NCBI GenBank assembly: GCA_006384855.1
Contig: VCJN01002248.1
Location: 1 to 64,000, forward strand
Reading direction: 5' to 3'
Length of the DNA stretch: 64,000 nucleotides
Origin: Tetraselmis striata
Taxonomy: Eukaryota; Chlorophyta; Chlorodendrophyceae; Chlorodendrales; Chlorodendraceae
A program made the translations under genes and the position numbers. A model generated the notes under the pieces. It was not told the origin of the DNA, ran no database searches, and saw only the letters and a program-made list of their open reading frames with translations. Positions 12,586 through 24,656 of this stretch are shown here, one piece after another (the first letter of the stretch is position 1; every line of letters starts with the position of its first letter).

Positions 12586-15035
12586 ATGCTGCGCGCGGTG
12601 GCCGCCCGTGCGTCCCTGCGCCGCGGCCAGGCGGCGTGGAACCGTTACCGCGCTCAGGGCCTTGCCCGGTTGGCCGGGCCGGTCACCGGAGTCGCCTCCC
12701 CCGGCTGGACAGGCCAGCAGCGCAGCGGTGCTGGATCGCCAGCCCCGACTCAACGTCCGTCCGAACCTATGCCGCGGGGTGACATGTTGTTGTGGCGGCT
12801 GCCCGCCTCCGTGTCGCCGGAGCCGGCGCCGCCGCCGTCGGGTGCGTAACCCCGAGCACTACTCCGCTCCGCTCCCCCCCCCTTTCCGACAGGAACAAGC
12901 GGATTTCAGTCAGCGTGTGAGCTGACGATAACCTGGGAGAACTCGGAGCTCCACGGATAGCCAGCCAGCCGGCACGGGTGGTTGCGCAGCCAGGCTGATC
13001 TGCCCGACTGAAGGCTTCGACGATTGTATATAAATATCGACGCTCGTCACCCGGGAACGACGACCTCGCGGTAACAGGTGTACACTCTCGAGTGTTTGCT
13101 GCCAATACCAAACTTGCACCGACCCAAGCCGCTGCCTTGTGGTCCCGAGTGAGCCAGCGAGTAAGAGGAGGGGAGGAGACGACGGGTGGGAGCATGTTGG
13201 GGTGCGTGGGTAGGGGTTCACGACAGCCGATGTATATAGAGGTCGACCGTCCTCATCACGACGTCGGTGTATCTTGCGCTCGGTACGAGTTCCGAAACAG
13301 CCGTCCAGTGCCCCCGCCCCTCGCTACCAGGTATGGGATGTATATCACTGATCGCACAGTGGATTGGCAGGCGCCTACGTGCCTCCGGAGCCTCGGATAG
13401 GGGTGTATCTACACGACATTCATTTTGTGGATTCTAAAGTTCCTTACTCCTGATACGAGTACAACCCAGCCACAGCAGTAAGATACCTCTTACGTATCTA
13501 GATGGAATACCTTGTCATGCGAAGAGAGAACAAACAATAGAACCAGCTAGGATGCGGCGACAGCTGACGGCGCCTGTGCCCTGCTGCTGGCCCTGCCCCA
13601 ACAGCGCCTTGTATATATTTTGCAGGAGGCGGCATCTACTTCTTCTGGCAGCTTGGTGCGCTTGCCACATGCCTGGCGCGATTCATGCACATACTCTCGT
13701 GGATTAAATATAGCACACACACATACACACACAGGTATGAGAGCATCATAAAGCCGCTGCTGCTGCTGCATGAGCGCAGGCGTGTCCAAATTCCTCGGCA
13801 CCCGCTACGACCTGTCCCGCGTCGACATGATGGGTACCTCATGCGGAGCGCTGAGCGCCACGCTAACCGCGTGCGGCGTCAATCCAGACCGCACGCTGCG
13901 CTCTGCGTACGACTTATCACTGGAGGCCAACCTCTGGGACCGACCGCTGGGTGTGGCCTGAACCCCCCCCTCCCCCCCCCCCCCCGCCCCGCCCCGGCGC
14001 CCCTAGTCAATCCAAGTAGTCTGGGATTGAGCCACATTGCGCCTGCCCTGAAGCAGTGCTGCTGCGGCCACAGGCCTGGCGGGCATCTGGGGCGGCCTCA
14101 TCCTCCGGTGGCTAGAAGAGCTGCTGCCGGACGACGCTGGAGACATCTGCAGGTGACCCCCCCCCCCCGCCTCGTCATGCAATCGGGTGAGGGGAAAGGA
14201 GAGGGGGGGGGGGGCTTTCTCCAAGCTATTTTCAAAGCCATATACGCAGTGCCATGTGGCGGAACGAAAGCTGCCGCCCATCCTGGCCATGGATTTGGGG
14301 AGCCGAGTGGCTGCCGCTACTCTCCACTTCACAGGGAGCGGGTCCGGATTCTAATCACGGAGATGCCGTTGCTGCGCCAGATGGCGGTGTACGACTACCT
14401 GGACAAGGTTGCCTCCCCCCCCCCCCCCCCCCCCCCCCTGCCTACTGCTGCGCTTGGGCACCCGGCGCCATGCGCCCTAGTCTCGCCAACGCCAGGGTCA
14501 GATCCCTTTGCCTGACGCAGCTGGACGACGCTGCAGGACGACCTCATCGCTGTCAACATGGCCTCCATCCACGTGCCGATTTTCCTGGACTGGAGGCTGA
14601 CACGGGAGTGCAGGCAAAAGCAGTGCGTGGACGGGTCCATCCCGGATGTGGTGTTCCGCCGCAGCGCCTCGGCCTCTATCGATGATCTCTTCGACGACGA
14701 CGGCTGCATTGTAATCGACCACACGATGGTACGGCCTTGCTCGCTGTCTGAAGGGGGGGGGGGGGGGGTCCCATGACAGTACGAAGGGGCATGCTGGCTG
14801 AGGATGGTGGGTGGGTGGGGGGTATTCCAGCAGGGTGAGAGCGCTCACTCCACCGTGGCCCGGCCGGCCTCCACAGGATGAGCAGCTGCAGCTGGAGGAC
14901 TTTGGCTTCCTGAAGCTGCGGGAGTACAGCGAGGTGGAGCACATGATGGAGCTCGGCTACAGGTTTGCGGAGAAGCTGGAGCTCAATGGCGCCTTTGAGA
15001 TGCTGACGCCTACGATACCGACCGGGTCCTCGTAG
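12586..15035 (+). CDS. Patatin-like phospholipase (lipid acyl hydrolase)
   Basis: Seven exons join in phase to 319 residues: 12586-12841, 13626-13655, 13780-13950, 14074-14152, 14335-14407, 14537-14728 and 14877-15035. The patatin fold is shown by the oxyanion glycine loop followed by IYFFWQLGV (split over exons 1-3), the nucleophile elbow MMGTSCGAL (catalytic Ser in GTSCG), the strand VRILITEMP, and the D-D-L-I...SIHVPIFLDW...CVDGS block, whose DG holds the second catalytic residue (Asp). Such enzymes cleave acyl chains from phospho- or galactolipids. Exon 1 is the least certain: it begins MLRAVAARASLRRGQ, an Arg/Ala-rich presequence suggesting chloroplast or mitochondrion, and its phase-1 GGTGCG end restores the glycine loop exactly. 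The second position of the nucleophile motif is Cys after Ser, where Ala or Gly is usual. The gene lies between divergent and co-directional neighbours with no functional link visible. Confidence 0.82.
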
Positions 15036-16706
15036 ACCGCAGAATGGGTGGGTTACATTCAGCACTGGCGAGCATTCAGCGCACCCTTACATGGATATAC
15101 ATAAATTTGAAGATTGTCGCATACCACAACATGCGAGTTTGTAGCCTCATACCGACTTGAGCGCGGGAACTTGCGCTAGCAGCTATGTGCCGCACGATGG
15201 CGACCCTTTCGCAGACGACCTGATAAGTTACGACGGTTTGGCAAGCAAGCTGTACATGGCCGGCCCTTGACTAACTGGCAGGGGTACGTCGACAATCCAT
15301 TCGCGAGGATGGCATGACTGCTGGGCCTGTCACTAGACTCGGAAGCAAGCCTCTTGTCCCGCCAACCAGGCGAGGTACGCGGGAAGCCGACTGGCCGGCG
15401 TGATTGCTAGCTGTGAATGTGGGCCTGTATAGGCTCACGATAGCGACTCCTGGCCCACTTGACTAGTGCGCGCACGGCGACACCATGAGCATTGCGAGTG
15501 TAACACAGTCTTGGAACCATCCTGGCTGCAATGCTTTCTCATTGCTCCATCAGGCAACAATTCATATTAATATACTCGCCAGCATACAGATGCTTCTGCA
15601 GTACCGGGCATCGTGCGCTCTACCCACCTTGTATTTTTCATGACTCTGCTTGCTGCTTCGTTCCCTGTAAATCCAACTACTAGCAACCCCATCGGCCATC
15701 GCCGCTGTCCTTGCCATGAGCGCCCCAACAGCAATTAGTGGCTTCCTGCCACGTCACCACCGCAACACCGGCTGAAGACGCGGCCCTATAAAGGTTGCAC
15801 GGGATGCGGATGGCCGTTTGGGCGGGCTGGTTTAGGAGGAGGCCCAAACAGCAGTTTTGGCTGTTTTGCGAAAAAGTGCCGTCCTGCATATGCGCTGCCG
15901 AAGTTATATGCTAAGCGCGCGCCTTGATTTCTAGTGACTATGTTCCATGGTATTCGAGCATGGGTTTTCCCGTAATGTCGTACACGTAAATTGCATTCAT
16001 GATCCCACATTATATGCATGCCCTGTTCACAGCATGGACATGCCGGATTGATCACGGACACTGAACAGAGCGACACGCACACTTGAGCCATCTGCGCGGA
16101 TAGGTCTACTTATAGCAATCGCACAAGCAACGCCATCAGTGGCTCTCCGCACTCAGGGCATAATGTATGCGTACCGCAGATGGAAGGGTGCGACCGGAAT
16201 TAAGGCGGGGGTTGATAGCCGCCGGCCAACGTAGAATCATCACTTGAAAAACGCGCGAAGAAAGTTGGTGGGCGGGTGTACAAATCACGGGCGGATGACC
16301 GTACGCTATATATACGCGACCTGTATGCTGCGACCAGTGAACGCTGCGCGCTGCGCGCCGCCCATCCACATGCGAGCGCACGGGGATCCGGCAGTGGCTC
16401 CGAAACCAATGTCATCACGTGACGGCGTATGTGCTGACGTGCTGATCGCGCGGCGGCGGCTGGGAGGACGACGATGAGGCGGCTCGCGCGAACGAGGCAG
16501 TAGGCCGACAATCAGCAGCAACTGCACAGCAGGCGTAATCACAGCAGGCGTCCTCGGTTATTTTACAGCATCAGCTGCTGCGCGGACGAACCGTCGAGGC
16601 TAAGAACAGAGCAGAGGTCCAGGAGCAGCTAGCCGACCACCAGCGCAGCAGCGGGCAGACGCTTCGCTCCGGCGCGGAAGCTGAGGTGCAGCCGCCGGAC
16701 GGCGGG
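15036..16706. other. Intergenic, no gene seen
   Basis: No open frame here has family resemblance. A TATA-like CTATATATACG lies at about 16305, roughly 400 bases before the next start codon, and an inverted copy of the 11-mer GGTTTCGGAGC lies at 16397-16407. It probably holds the 3' region of the patatin gene and the promoter of the next gene. Confidence 0.5.
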
Positions 16707-19700
16707 ATGGCGAGCGCGGGCGGCGGGCCGCGCGTGGTGTCGCTGCTGCCGAGCGCGACGGACACGCTGGTGGCGCTCGGGATGGCGCGCCTGCTGGTGG
16801 GCCGCTCCCACGAGGTGCGTTGTAAACTCATCGATACAGGTACTCATCAAAAGTTATCTGTGTTGTCGTTCTCTGTTGCCTGCGGGGAGTGGGACAGTAA
16901 GAAGCACTGAGCTGGCACCCTCTTCAGCCGGTTTTCGTAACATTGCTCGTAGTGGCAGTGGTAGTAAGGGAACCCCGTCGGCTCACCGGTGCACACGCGC
17001 CCGCAAGCGCTGACCGCCTGCCTGCGTACTCGCCCATGCGCAGTGCGACGCGCCCGAGGTGTCCAGCGTGCCGGCGGTGACAGAGAACAAACTGGGCAGC
17101 CTGGAGGAGGACTGCTGCGTGATCGACCAGGCCATGGTGCGCCCGCTCCCCACTCCCCTCTGTTCCAAAAGGGGGAGGGGTGGCAAAGAGGAGGAGCGAG
17201 AGTGCAGGGGAGGGCAAGAGAGCGGGGTGGGGTGGGGAGAGGGACACGGCAGCAGACTGACCGCAGGACGTGGGCGCGGGCGCAGTCCACCTGCAAGTCG
17301 GGCCTCGGGGACGTGGCGATGTGGGCGCCCAGCCCAGCGCAGTCGGAGGTGCTCCTTTCCAACGGTGTGCCCCCCCCCCCCCCACCTCTCTTTCCCCCAG
17401 CCACCCCCCCCATCACCGGTCTCGTCTCGCTGCCCACTGCTCGCTGCCCCGTGAGAACGCTGTCCTGCTGGGGGCTGTTCCTGCTGCTGAGGCGGTGCGC
17501 GGCTGTGGATATGCCCCCCCCCCCCCCCCCCCCCCCGCCTTCCCGTTCCCTGCCCGCAGGCGTGGCCGTGTACAGCACGCATTTAGAGGAGCTGCGCCGG
17601 CTGCGGCCGGAGGTGCTGCTGACGCAGGTGCAGGATGTGCCGTGCTGGCTGCCTGGCTCCGCGGAGGCCGTGCCGCAGTGGGTGTGCCCCTTCTGCCCCA
17701 CCGCCTTCTCCTTTCACTCTCCCCCAACAGGCAGCGGCAGCGCAGTGTTGCGCTGCCTCGGCTGGGCTTGTGCATGCGAGCGGGCGGCCTCGTAAGCTTA
17801 CGTTAGGCCCGCACACAGTCATTGTGTTTGAGCCCTCAGCGAAGAGGCCAATACTATTCAGAATCATTAAAAACGTAAGATTACAACTCGGGTATCACCT
17901 CGGATTTCTGTTTTGGAATCGGATGAACCGATTCCAAAACGGTTCATTGTTTCTGGGAGCCCCGAGCCCAGTTAGACGCCATGGTACGGGGCAACGCAAA
18001 GCCGCAACATTCGTTCGCCGGGCGTCAACCTGCCGACCTATGAAAGTCCACCCATCATCGGCATCATCCGAATGCGACTGTCACTCTGCGAGCCCCCTCC
18101 CCCCCCCTCCCCATTATTCGCGCACAGCTTGAAAGTGCTCCATCTGGGCTTCAAGTATCCACATTAAGCAGCTGCCGATAACTTTCTTTCCAAGCACGGA
18201 TAAGCGCGGCTGCGCGCGCGGGAGAGGTTCTTGCAGGGATATTCAGGCGCCAAATGTATAGTGGCACTCGATTAGTAAGATATTACCCGGTGATTGGCGG
18301 CCACCCCCCCCCCCCCCCCCCCCCCCCCCCGCCCCCTTGTCGGAAGTCCCCGATGACTTGAGAAGTGTAAATGTGGATGAGTCCATGACGGTATATACTG
18401 CATCGTGTACCTGGCTTTCAGAGGGCTGCATACTATGGGGTATCGCCGACCCTATGCGGGTTCATGCAGCTGGGCCGTAAAACAGGAGGGCTGTGTTTTA
18501 GAACAGTTGAGCTGTGTTGTTGGAAGACTGGCGGGAACAAAGTTGTAACACATTTTGCATGTTAAAATTTACATTATCTATTGACTCACTTGACACGCCC
18601 CCCCCCCCCTTTTCTTCCTCCCCTTCGTGGTCTCCCCGGGGTGTGCAGGAGGAGGCACTGGCGGGCTGCCTCGGCTTCCGCTGCCGCGTAGTGCACCTGG
18701 CTGCCAACAGCCTGGCGGAGGTGTTCGCCGACATGCAGGCGGTGGCGGACGCGGTGGGGGCCGGCGCCAAGGGGCGCGCGCTGGTGGAGGGTGACCCTCC
18801 CCCCCCCCTCCCTCCCCCCCACAACCCCAACCCTCTCCCGCCCCATCTACAAAGGGCGGAGCTCACCCACCTCCAGAGGGTCAGGCCGCTTGCTTCCGGT
18901 GCTTATGGATGCGCGGATAAGTAAGCGCCAGGGCGCGCCTTCATCTCGATCGGCGTACTCTCTGGACAGCGTCTTGGTTTTATCTTATAGGTACTTGCGC
19001 GTAGGTGGCAATCAATTTAAAGCGGCGGTTCCTGGCCGTGTTTTGTCGCCCTTGTAGCGTTTTCGATTTTGTTCTATCCTGTTGTGATTCTATTCTCATA
19101 TTGTTATTGCAGAAGTTCCATCTTGACATACTGTTACGTAATCGTACGGCTTGCGATCCGATCCGATCCGATCCGATAGGTCAGCGCGGACCCTCCATGG
19201 CCGCTCTTGGCAGAATTACACACTTTCAAGCCTTGCCGGAGAGTTTACACCGGTCGTACGTACCCGTGAGGATCTGTTAAGGGGGCTCCTTTTGAGTTTG
19301 TTACTTACAGATGGCCCAAATTTAGTGAGGGTGGCTACGTAAGGCTCGTCTGCTGGCTGATTGTCGAGATGAGCGAGGTGTCCCCCCCCCCCCCCCCCTC
19401 CCCCCAACAGCTTCCTCCTGGGGGCGAGTCAATTAGATACAGGATGGGGCCCCTGCTGAGCTGCGCCTTTGGCTCCATGACATGACATGACTTATGGCCG
19501 CAGACATGAGGCGGCGCATGGCGGTGGCGGCGGGCGTCGCCACGGGGCGGCCCAGGCAGCGCGTCATATGCGTGCAGTGGCCGGTATGCCCCCCCCCCCC
19601 CCCCCCCCCCCCTTCCCCTCCCTCTCCTGTGCTTCCGCTAATGATATTTAAATTGGTTTCAACTGAATCAAGCTCTTTCTCAAGACAAGCTGTCTTTACC

Positions 19701-22700
19701 CAGCATCAAGGAAGGGCCCACCCCTGGCCAACCCGCATAGGGACCGCCAGTTAAAGCGCGCAGGGCGGGGCCTCTGTAGTAGGCCACGCGGCTATGTTGC
19801 ACTGCAGCGGTACTTCTCTGCATCTATAGTATTAGCACACGTTTAGTGTTTCGTACCGGGGTGCTTACGCGCGTACAGGGGCGCCAGCCAGTCCGCGCCA
19901 CCCGCACCGGTGCGCATGACGCACGCGAGCAGAATCACGCGACCACGCGACCGCCCGTGTACGCCTATTGCCGCCGTTGTTAAGCCCCCGGATCTCGCAC
20001 CCTGCTCCGGCGCTGCGCTCCACCGGCGGCGGCCAAGCGGCTAGGCCGCCTACCCGTCTCGCTGCCGAGATCAGCCCCCGCCTTGAGCTGCTGCCAGCGG
20101 TGTCCGCGGACGTCCTCGGAGTTCGGAGGTGAAGGCGGGGAAACACCCCCCTGCACCGCTGGCCGTATGCTCTCTGATCGCCGGCGGCATGCCGGGCCGG
20201 TTCGCCCCACGTGCAGCAGCCGCCTGCCGGCGCTCCTGGCCGAGGTCGCCGCCCGAAGGCGGTTTTCTTGGCCCCGTGCACGGTTGGATTTGTTACAGCC
20301 GCCACCGTGCGAAGCTGTGCCGAGTACTGTAACGCCCTTCCGTATTGGGGCGGCTTGATCTATATATATACGTATTTGGTCTTGATACATACTCACTCTT
20401 GTTTCTACCCCCATCGAAGACGGACATCACAAATTGCAACGAACGTTGCATGCATACCACCACTCGGTGCTGCAGCACGAGCCATTTGTTGTGAGACCGT
20501 CGAACCGGACTCAAAGGACGGATGGTTTATCCCCCGTCTAGCTGCAAACGCCCTGGTAGCGGGTGGCAGCTATTTTATGGGACTGTCCAGGTCTGTGTGA
20601 GGCCGCAGGGCACGAGGAGACCCTGGCCAGAGGAATGGGGTACGAGTCTAGGGTTTGGGGATGGGCATGGTTTAGGGACGGGCAGGGGGGGGGGGGGGAG
20701 GAGACGGGTATTACGCCCGATAGCTGAGGGACTTGGCCTTGCGCGGGCCGCACGCTGCGGGCAATGCTTTTGCACCCGGCCCTATGCGGGTTTGTGCGGC
20801 TGGGCCGTGAAACAGCCGGCCTGTGCAGCTTGGAAAACTGACAGGGATACAACTGTAGGAAATTTCAAGTTCCCCCCCCCCCCTTCCCTCCTCCCGCCCC
20901 TCCCCAAGAGGGTCCAAGAGGGTGCAGTTTCTCTGCTACGGTCCCCTAAGACCATGCCCCGCCCTCCTCCTTACCCTGGGGTGCACACCTCTGGGCACTC
21001 TCCGCGCCCCTGCAAGTGTTGAGGGCGGCACTGCGGGGCCGGTGGCGTGGAGGAGGGGGGTTGGGGGGCTGACGGCGCCTGCCTGCCTGCTGCCCCCCCG
21101 CGGGCAGGACCCCTGGTTTGCGGCGGGCTCCTGGGTGCCGGAGCTCATCCGCATGGCGGGCGGGGAGGACCTCCTGGGGCGCGAGGCGGAGGCGGTGCAG
21201 TTCACGCCCTCCCAGCTGCAGGGTGCCCCCCACCCCCCCCCCCCCCCCCTCCTCCCCTTTCCCCCAGACCCCGGCCCCTGGCCCCCGCCCTGGGCCCTTT
21301 GTCCTCCTGTGGGTGGAAGCGGTGGGAACACCGCAAACCCTATAGAACCCTCTGCCCGCTCTCGTGCTTGTAGTGCATGTCATATTGTCACCCCACGCGT
21401 CAGCCGGACTCATCTTCCTGTGCACTGCGTGGTTGCAGTGAGGGACCCCAGGGACAAGGGAAGGTACTAATGGGCAGGGTTTGGGGAATAGGGTTTTGTG
21501 AACCCTGATATAAAATCTCAGAAAACCTGGCGGTGTTGTCGCATTCACTATGCCGCCCTGTTTGTGGGCATGTGTACAGCACTGCTCCGAATCATTTTCG
21601 ATTTATGGTTTTAAACCCTAATGCGGAACATTCCTGGGTTCAGGGCATGTGGGCCGACGCAAGGGAGCGATGGCCGTCGAGGGGGTAGTCAGGGCATGGC
21701 CGTATGGGTACCCGGGTGCATGTATATCGCTGCGTATCTGTAGAGCTGCATATTCAGGGTATGAAACCCCAACTATCCGGCATCCGCCCCTCTCCTTGAT
21801 AGAGGCTTGACCTCAAAGCCCCCCCCCCCCCCCCCCCCCCCCGCCCAAACTACCCCCATGCAGAGGCGTCCCCCGACGTGGTCCTCTTCGCTCTGTGCGG
21901 CTTTTCGCTGCCGCAGGCGCTGGCAGAGGCGGGACGGGCGCTGGCAGGGGCCAAGCAGGCGTTCCGGGGTACCCCTGCCGGGCGGGCGGGCCGCCTTGCG
22001 GCCTTTGACGGTGCGCGCTTCGACGGCCCTCACCCCTTCCAATCCCCCCCCCCCCCCCCTCCCCCCTCCCCCGCCGGCCCTGTTCCCCCACCGGGATTGG
22101 CAAGCTAGTCAAGACAACCGGATATGGAGGGTTGATTGCGAGGGGGGATGTCAGGAAGGGCGTAATCGGCGTCAAGCGCCGACCTCGTAGTACCTAGCTC
22201 GGACGCATCCGGGTCACAGTGCGTCGACGTGATATAATCCTTAAAGGAAAGGAAAGTTCGCCCCGTGTTATCGACTTTTCGGCCGAAGTCGCCCCAGGAA
22301 TTCCACGTGATATATGGTTGCGTCGGCTGTTGGTCGCTGTTACATAGAAGTATACGCCGGGGTCAGTCCAGGGTCATCCACTCGGCCGCATCAGATGATC
22401 GCCCACGCGGTTGCTTGATGCCTCGCGCACAACAGCCCGATTCGTGCTCTTGATGTCTCTGCCTTGAATATCGATCACGATCCTTGATTTAAATGGCCTT
22501 CAGAGACTACCTGTACCAGTACGGGCAGTGTTGCGACCCCGATGGGAGCAGCGCCGACCATATATTATGCAGGAATTACGTGTAGTCGGCCCGCAAGAAA
22601 ACTGGCAAGCTGGTTCGTCGCCCGGGAACAAAGTTGCTGTAAAGTACCTGCAGCAGAGTGTCGCCTACCCAGGGCTTTCCGTAACTGGATTGCTGCCTAA

Positions 22701-23789
22701 ACGGCCGTCGTAGAGACGCTGCAAGGGTTTCACTGGTGCCAGTCCTGTCCCGGCCGGGGGCGGAAAAAAGTTGCTGTCAGAAATTTCTATATTCTTACCA
22801 TTTTATTTCTTTGTTAAAGAAAGGGGGGGGGGGGGGGGGGGGGGGGAGAGAGAGAGATTACCTGAAGCTGTAGCGACTCGGTAGGTAGGGGGGTCACCAT
22901 TTCTTAATCATCAAATATTATTTAAAATGTATTCAATCATTTTATTTTATTTATTCAATACTATTGTACAAAGTACACAATACCAATAAACTAGTAATAC
23001 TAATACAGAGAATAATAATCAAACATCTTAGGCAATAAATGTATTTCTTGATTTCAAATTTCGAATAGTTTTAATTGTCAAGACATTTCTTAATATTTCT
23101 TTCCTTAATTTCAGAAACCCTTGGATCTGGATCCTTCTCGGCCAGGACAGCCTGGCTGAGCATCGCAGTCGCGTCAATTGAATGAGCGTGTCGCCGAAGG
23201 GCACCCAGGCAGCCATCATTCGCCTTCCCTGTGTGGATGAGGGGACTCCCCACACGAGGGGGACAGCGGTGCTCCGATACGCCATGACTTGCGCTGATTT
23301 TGCCGGCGGTCGAATCATTGAGGGGTGGCCATGCGAGAGCGCCCCCACCGCAGCCCCGGCCGCCCGGGTAGGCCGATATTGCCGGCGTCTGTCTCAAACG
23401 TACCGCCCGGGGCCGCGAGCTGCTAGTACCTGTTGGAAAGTCCCGCGCTTGGGAGGTCCCCGCACCCACCCCATGCCGTGCCCCACCCCGGGAATTACCC
23501 TCCGCCACACTCCGCGCTGACGCCAGCCCTCGCCCGTCTCGGTTGCCGCAGGCACGCGGCTGTTCTCCCGCCCAGGACCGCTCCTGGCGGACACTCTGGA
23601 GGTGGCCTCCCCCCCTCCCCCGCCCCCCCGCCGTCGCCCCTTTCATGCGCGCTCCTTCCCCGGTGGAAATTTCGCTCTCACGCATGGCTGGCCGTGCCTC
23701 GTGCGCAGGCGCTGGTGGAGGCTCTGCACCCCGAGGCGCAGCGCTTTGGGCACCGGGCCCGCAACTGGGCGGCCATGCCAATGCCGTGA
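16707..23789 (+). CDS. BtuF/TroA-type periplasmic-binding-fold protein in a eukaryote
   Basis: The chain is 16707-16814, 17044-17136, 17286-17364, 17560-17627, 18649-18790, 19504-19583, 21108-21222, 21864-22010 and a last exon 23709-23789. The first eight join in phase. The start is RVVSLLPSATDTLVALG followed by LVGRSHE and CDAPEV, the signature opening of bacterial cobalamin/iron-chelate binding proteins. Later landmarks match in order: VAVYSTHLEELR, RLRPEVLLTQ, VVHLAANSLAEV, RVICVQWPDPWFAAGSWVPELI, AGGEDLLG, SPDVVLFALCGF and, at the end, ALVEALHPEAQRFG. In bacteria this fold captures a ligand for an ABC importer; the algal ligand is unknown. Two points are unresolved: the Cys-containing segment after LTQ in bacterial relatives is missing from the model, so an exon may lie between 17628 and 18648, and the phase between the last two exons does not match, so another short exon is likely. 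No presequence is evident. The introns carry C-tracts and SINE and LINE insertions. Confidence 0.72.
18411..18560 (+). mobile_element. SINE-like element, copy 1
   Basis: This belongs to a five-copy family. It starts with the box-A-like TGGCTTTCAGAGGGCTGCA, followed about 45 bases later by CCCTATGCGGGTTCATGC and GCTGGGCCGTAAAACAG, and ends in a GTTGTAACA block. It lies in an intron of the binding-fold gene. The spacing of the two conserved blocks suggests a tRNA-type internal promoter, though the B-box match is only partial. Confidence 0.6.
20732..20866 (+). mobile_element. SINE-like element, copy 2
   Basis: Same family and strand as the copy at 18411, more diverged: TGGCCTTGCGCGGGCCGCACGC, then CCCTATGCGGGTTTGTGC, GCTGGGCCGTGAAACAGC and a final ACAACTGTAGG block. 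It lies in an intron of the same gene, next to a short G-run (about 20687). Confidence 0.55.
22630..22777 (+). mobile_element. 5'-truncated LINE 3' end with 11-bp target-site duplication
   Basis: From about 22660 the sequence matches the 3' end of the LINE at 48-49.2 kb (CGCCTACCCAGGGCTTTCC through the run of GGGGGCGGAAAAAA). The direct repeat AAAGTTGCTGT flanks it at 22630-22640 and 22767-22777, so the insertion is 22641-22766. The first 18 or so inserted bases are not LINE sequence. It sits in the distal part of the binding-fold gene. Confidence 0.8.
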
Positions 23790-24656
23790 GGCGCGAGGCA
23801 GCGTCCGCAACCCCATGCTGCTGCACCGCAGGCATTTGGAGGGGGGACTGGCGCTGTCTGAGCCCCCTCCGGTCCCCGGAATGCGGCAGACCGTTCCCTG
23901 GCGGAGAAACCCCCTGGGCGAAGGTAGCTTTAGAGCCCTAGATCAGCCTGGAAGTTAGGCGCGGCGCGCTGGTCGTGACGCCATGCGGCGGTATCTATGG
24001 AGCAGCATTGCGCGCAGACGGCAAGGGCTGGCATGTTGCACCCCTCGGGCCGGGCGCCAGCGGGTGGAACATCACATTGTTGAAGACGCGGGGAAGTGGG
24101 TGGCGGGGTCGGCGGCCACCGGCAAGTCGGCAGAGGTGTACAGCTGGATGCTACTCATAGCGTCAGCGGGCATTTACCGATCGAGAAACAGCGTGAAGCC
24201 AGGCATGCAGAATCCCCCCACCCACCCACCCTTCCCTCTGCCACCAGGTGGGAGGGCGGGGAGCAGGGCGCAGGGAAGCAAAGTGGGAGCGCACCGGTGC
24301 AGCGGTGTGATCGCCACGATGAAGGGGGGGGGGGGGGGGGGGCATTACCGGCCGGCGCAAAGACAGTTCGGAAGTTGTTGCAACTTTATTCCTGCCAGGC
24401 TTTCAGCTAGCATGATAGCCGTCTAACGGCCCAGCTGCATGAACCCGCATAGGGTCCACAAATGAAATGCGTGGCGTGCAGCCCTCTGACGGCCACGCAC
24501 GAAGACAATACTTGGAGACCGTGGGGCATCACCCCATGGCGAATTGCCAGCAGGGGCGTGCGCCGTGGCACGCTGGGGGTCATCGGCCCACGGTGCGGAT
24601 GGCCCGTTACCCTCCCTTGCACGCCGTTCCTTGCACCAGCTGTCCACCGTGCGCGG
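23790..24656. other. Intergenic between convergent genes
   Basis: This is the space between the 3' ends of the binding-fold gene and the aminotransferase gene. It holds a G homopolymer (about 24326-24342) and an inverted SINE-like copy (listed separately). No gene is supported. Confidence 0.5.
24369..24496 (-). mobile_element. SINE-like element, copy 3
   Basis: On the minus strand it reads TGGCCGTCAGAGGGCTGCACG, then GGACCCTATGCGGGTTCATG, CAGCTGGGCCGTTAGACGG and, at its 3' end, AATAAAGTTGCAACAAC. This is the best preserved copy together with those at 18411 and 33464. Confidence 0.6.

Noticed and set aside
14250-14334. Extra exon of the patatin gene after acceptor at 14249
   Set aside because: Skipping it joins DAGDIC to RERVRILITEMP exactly as in patatin relatives; including it adds an unrelated Trp-rich insert.
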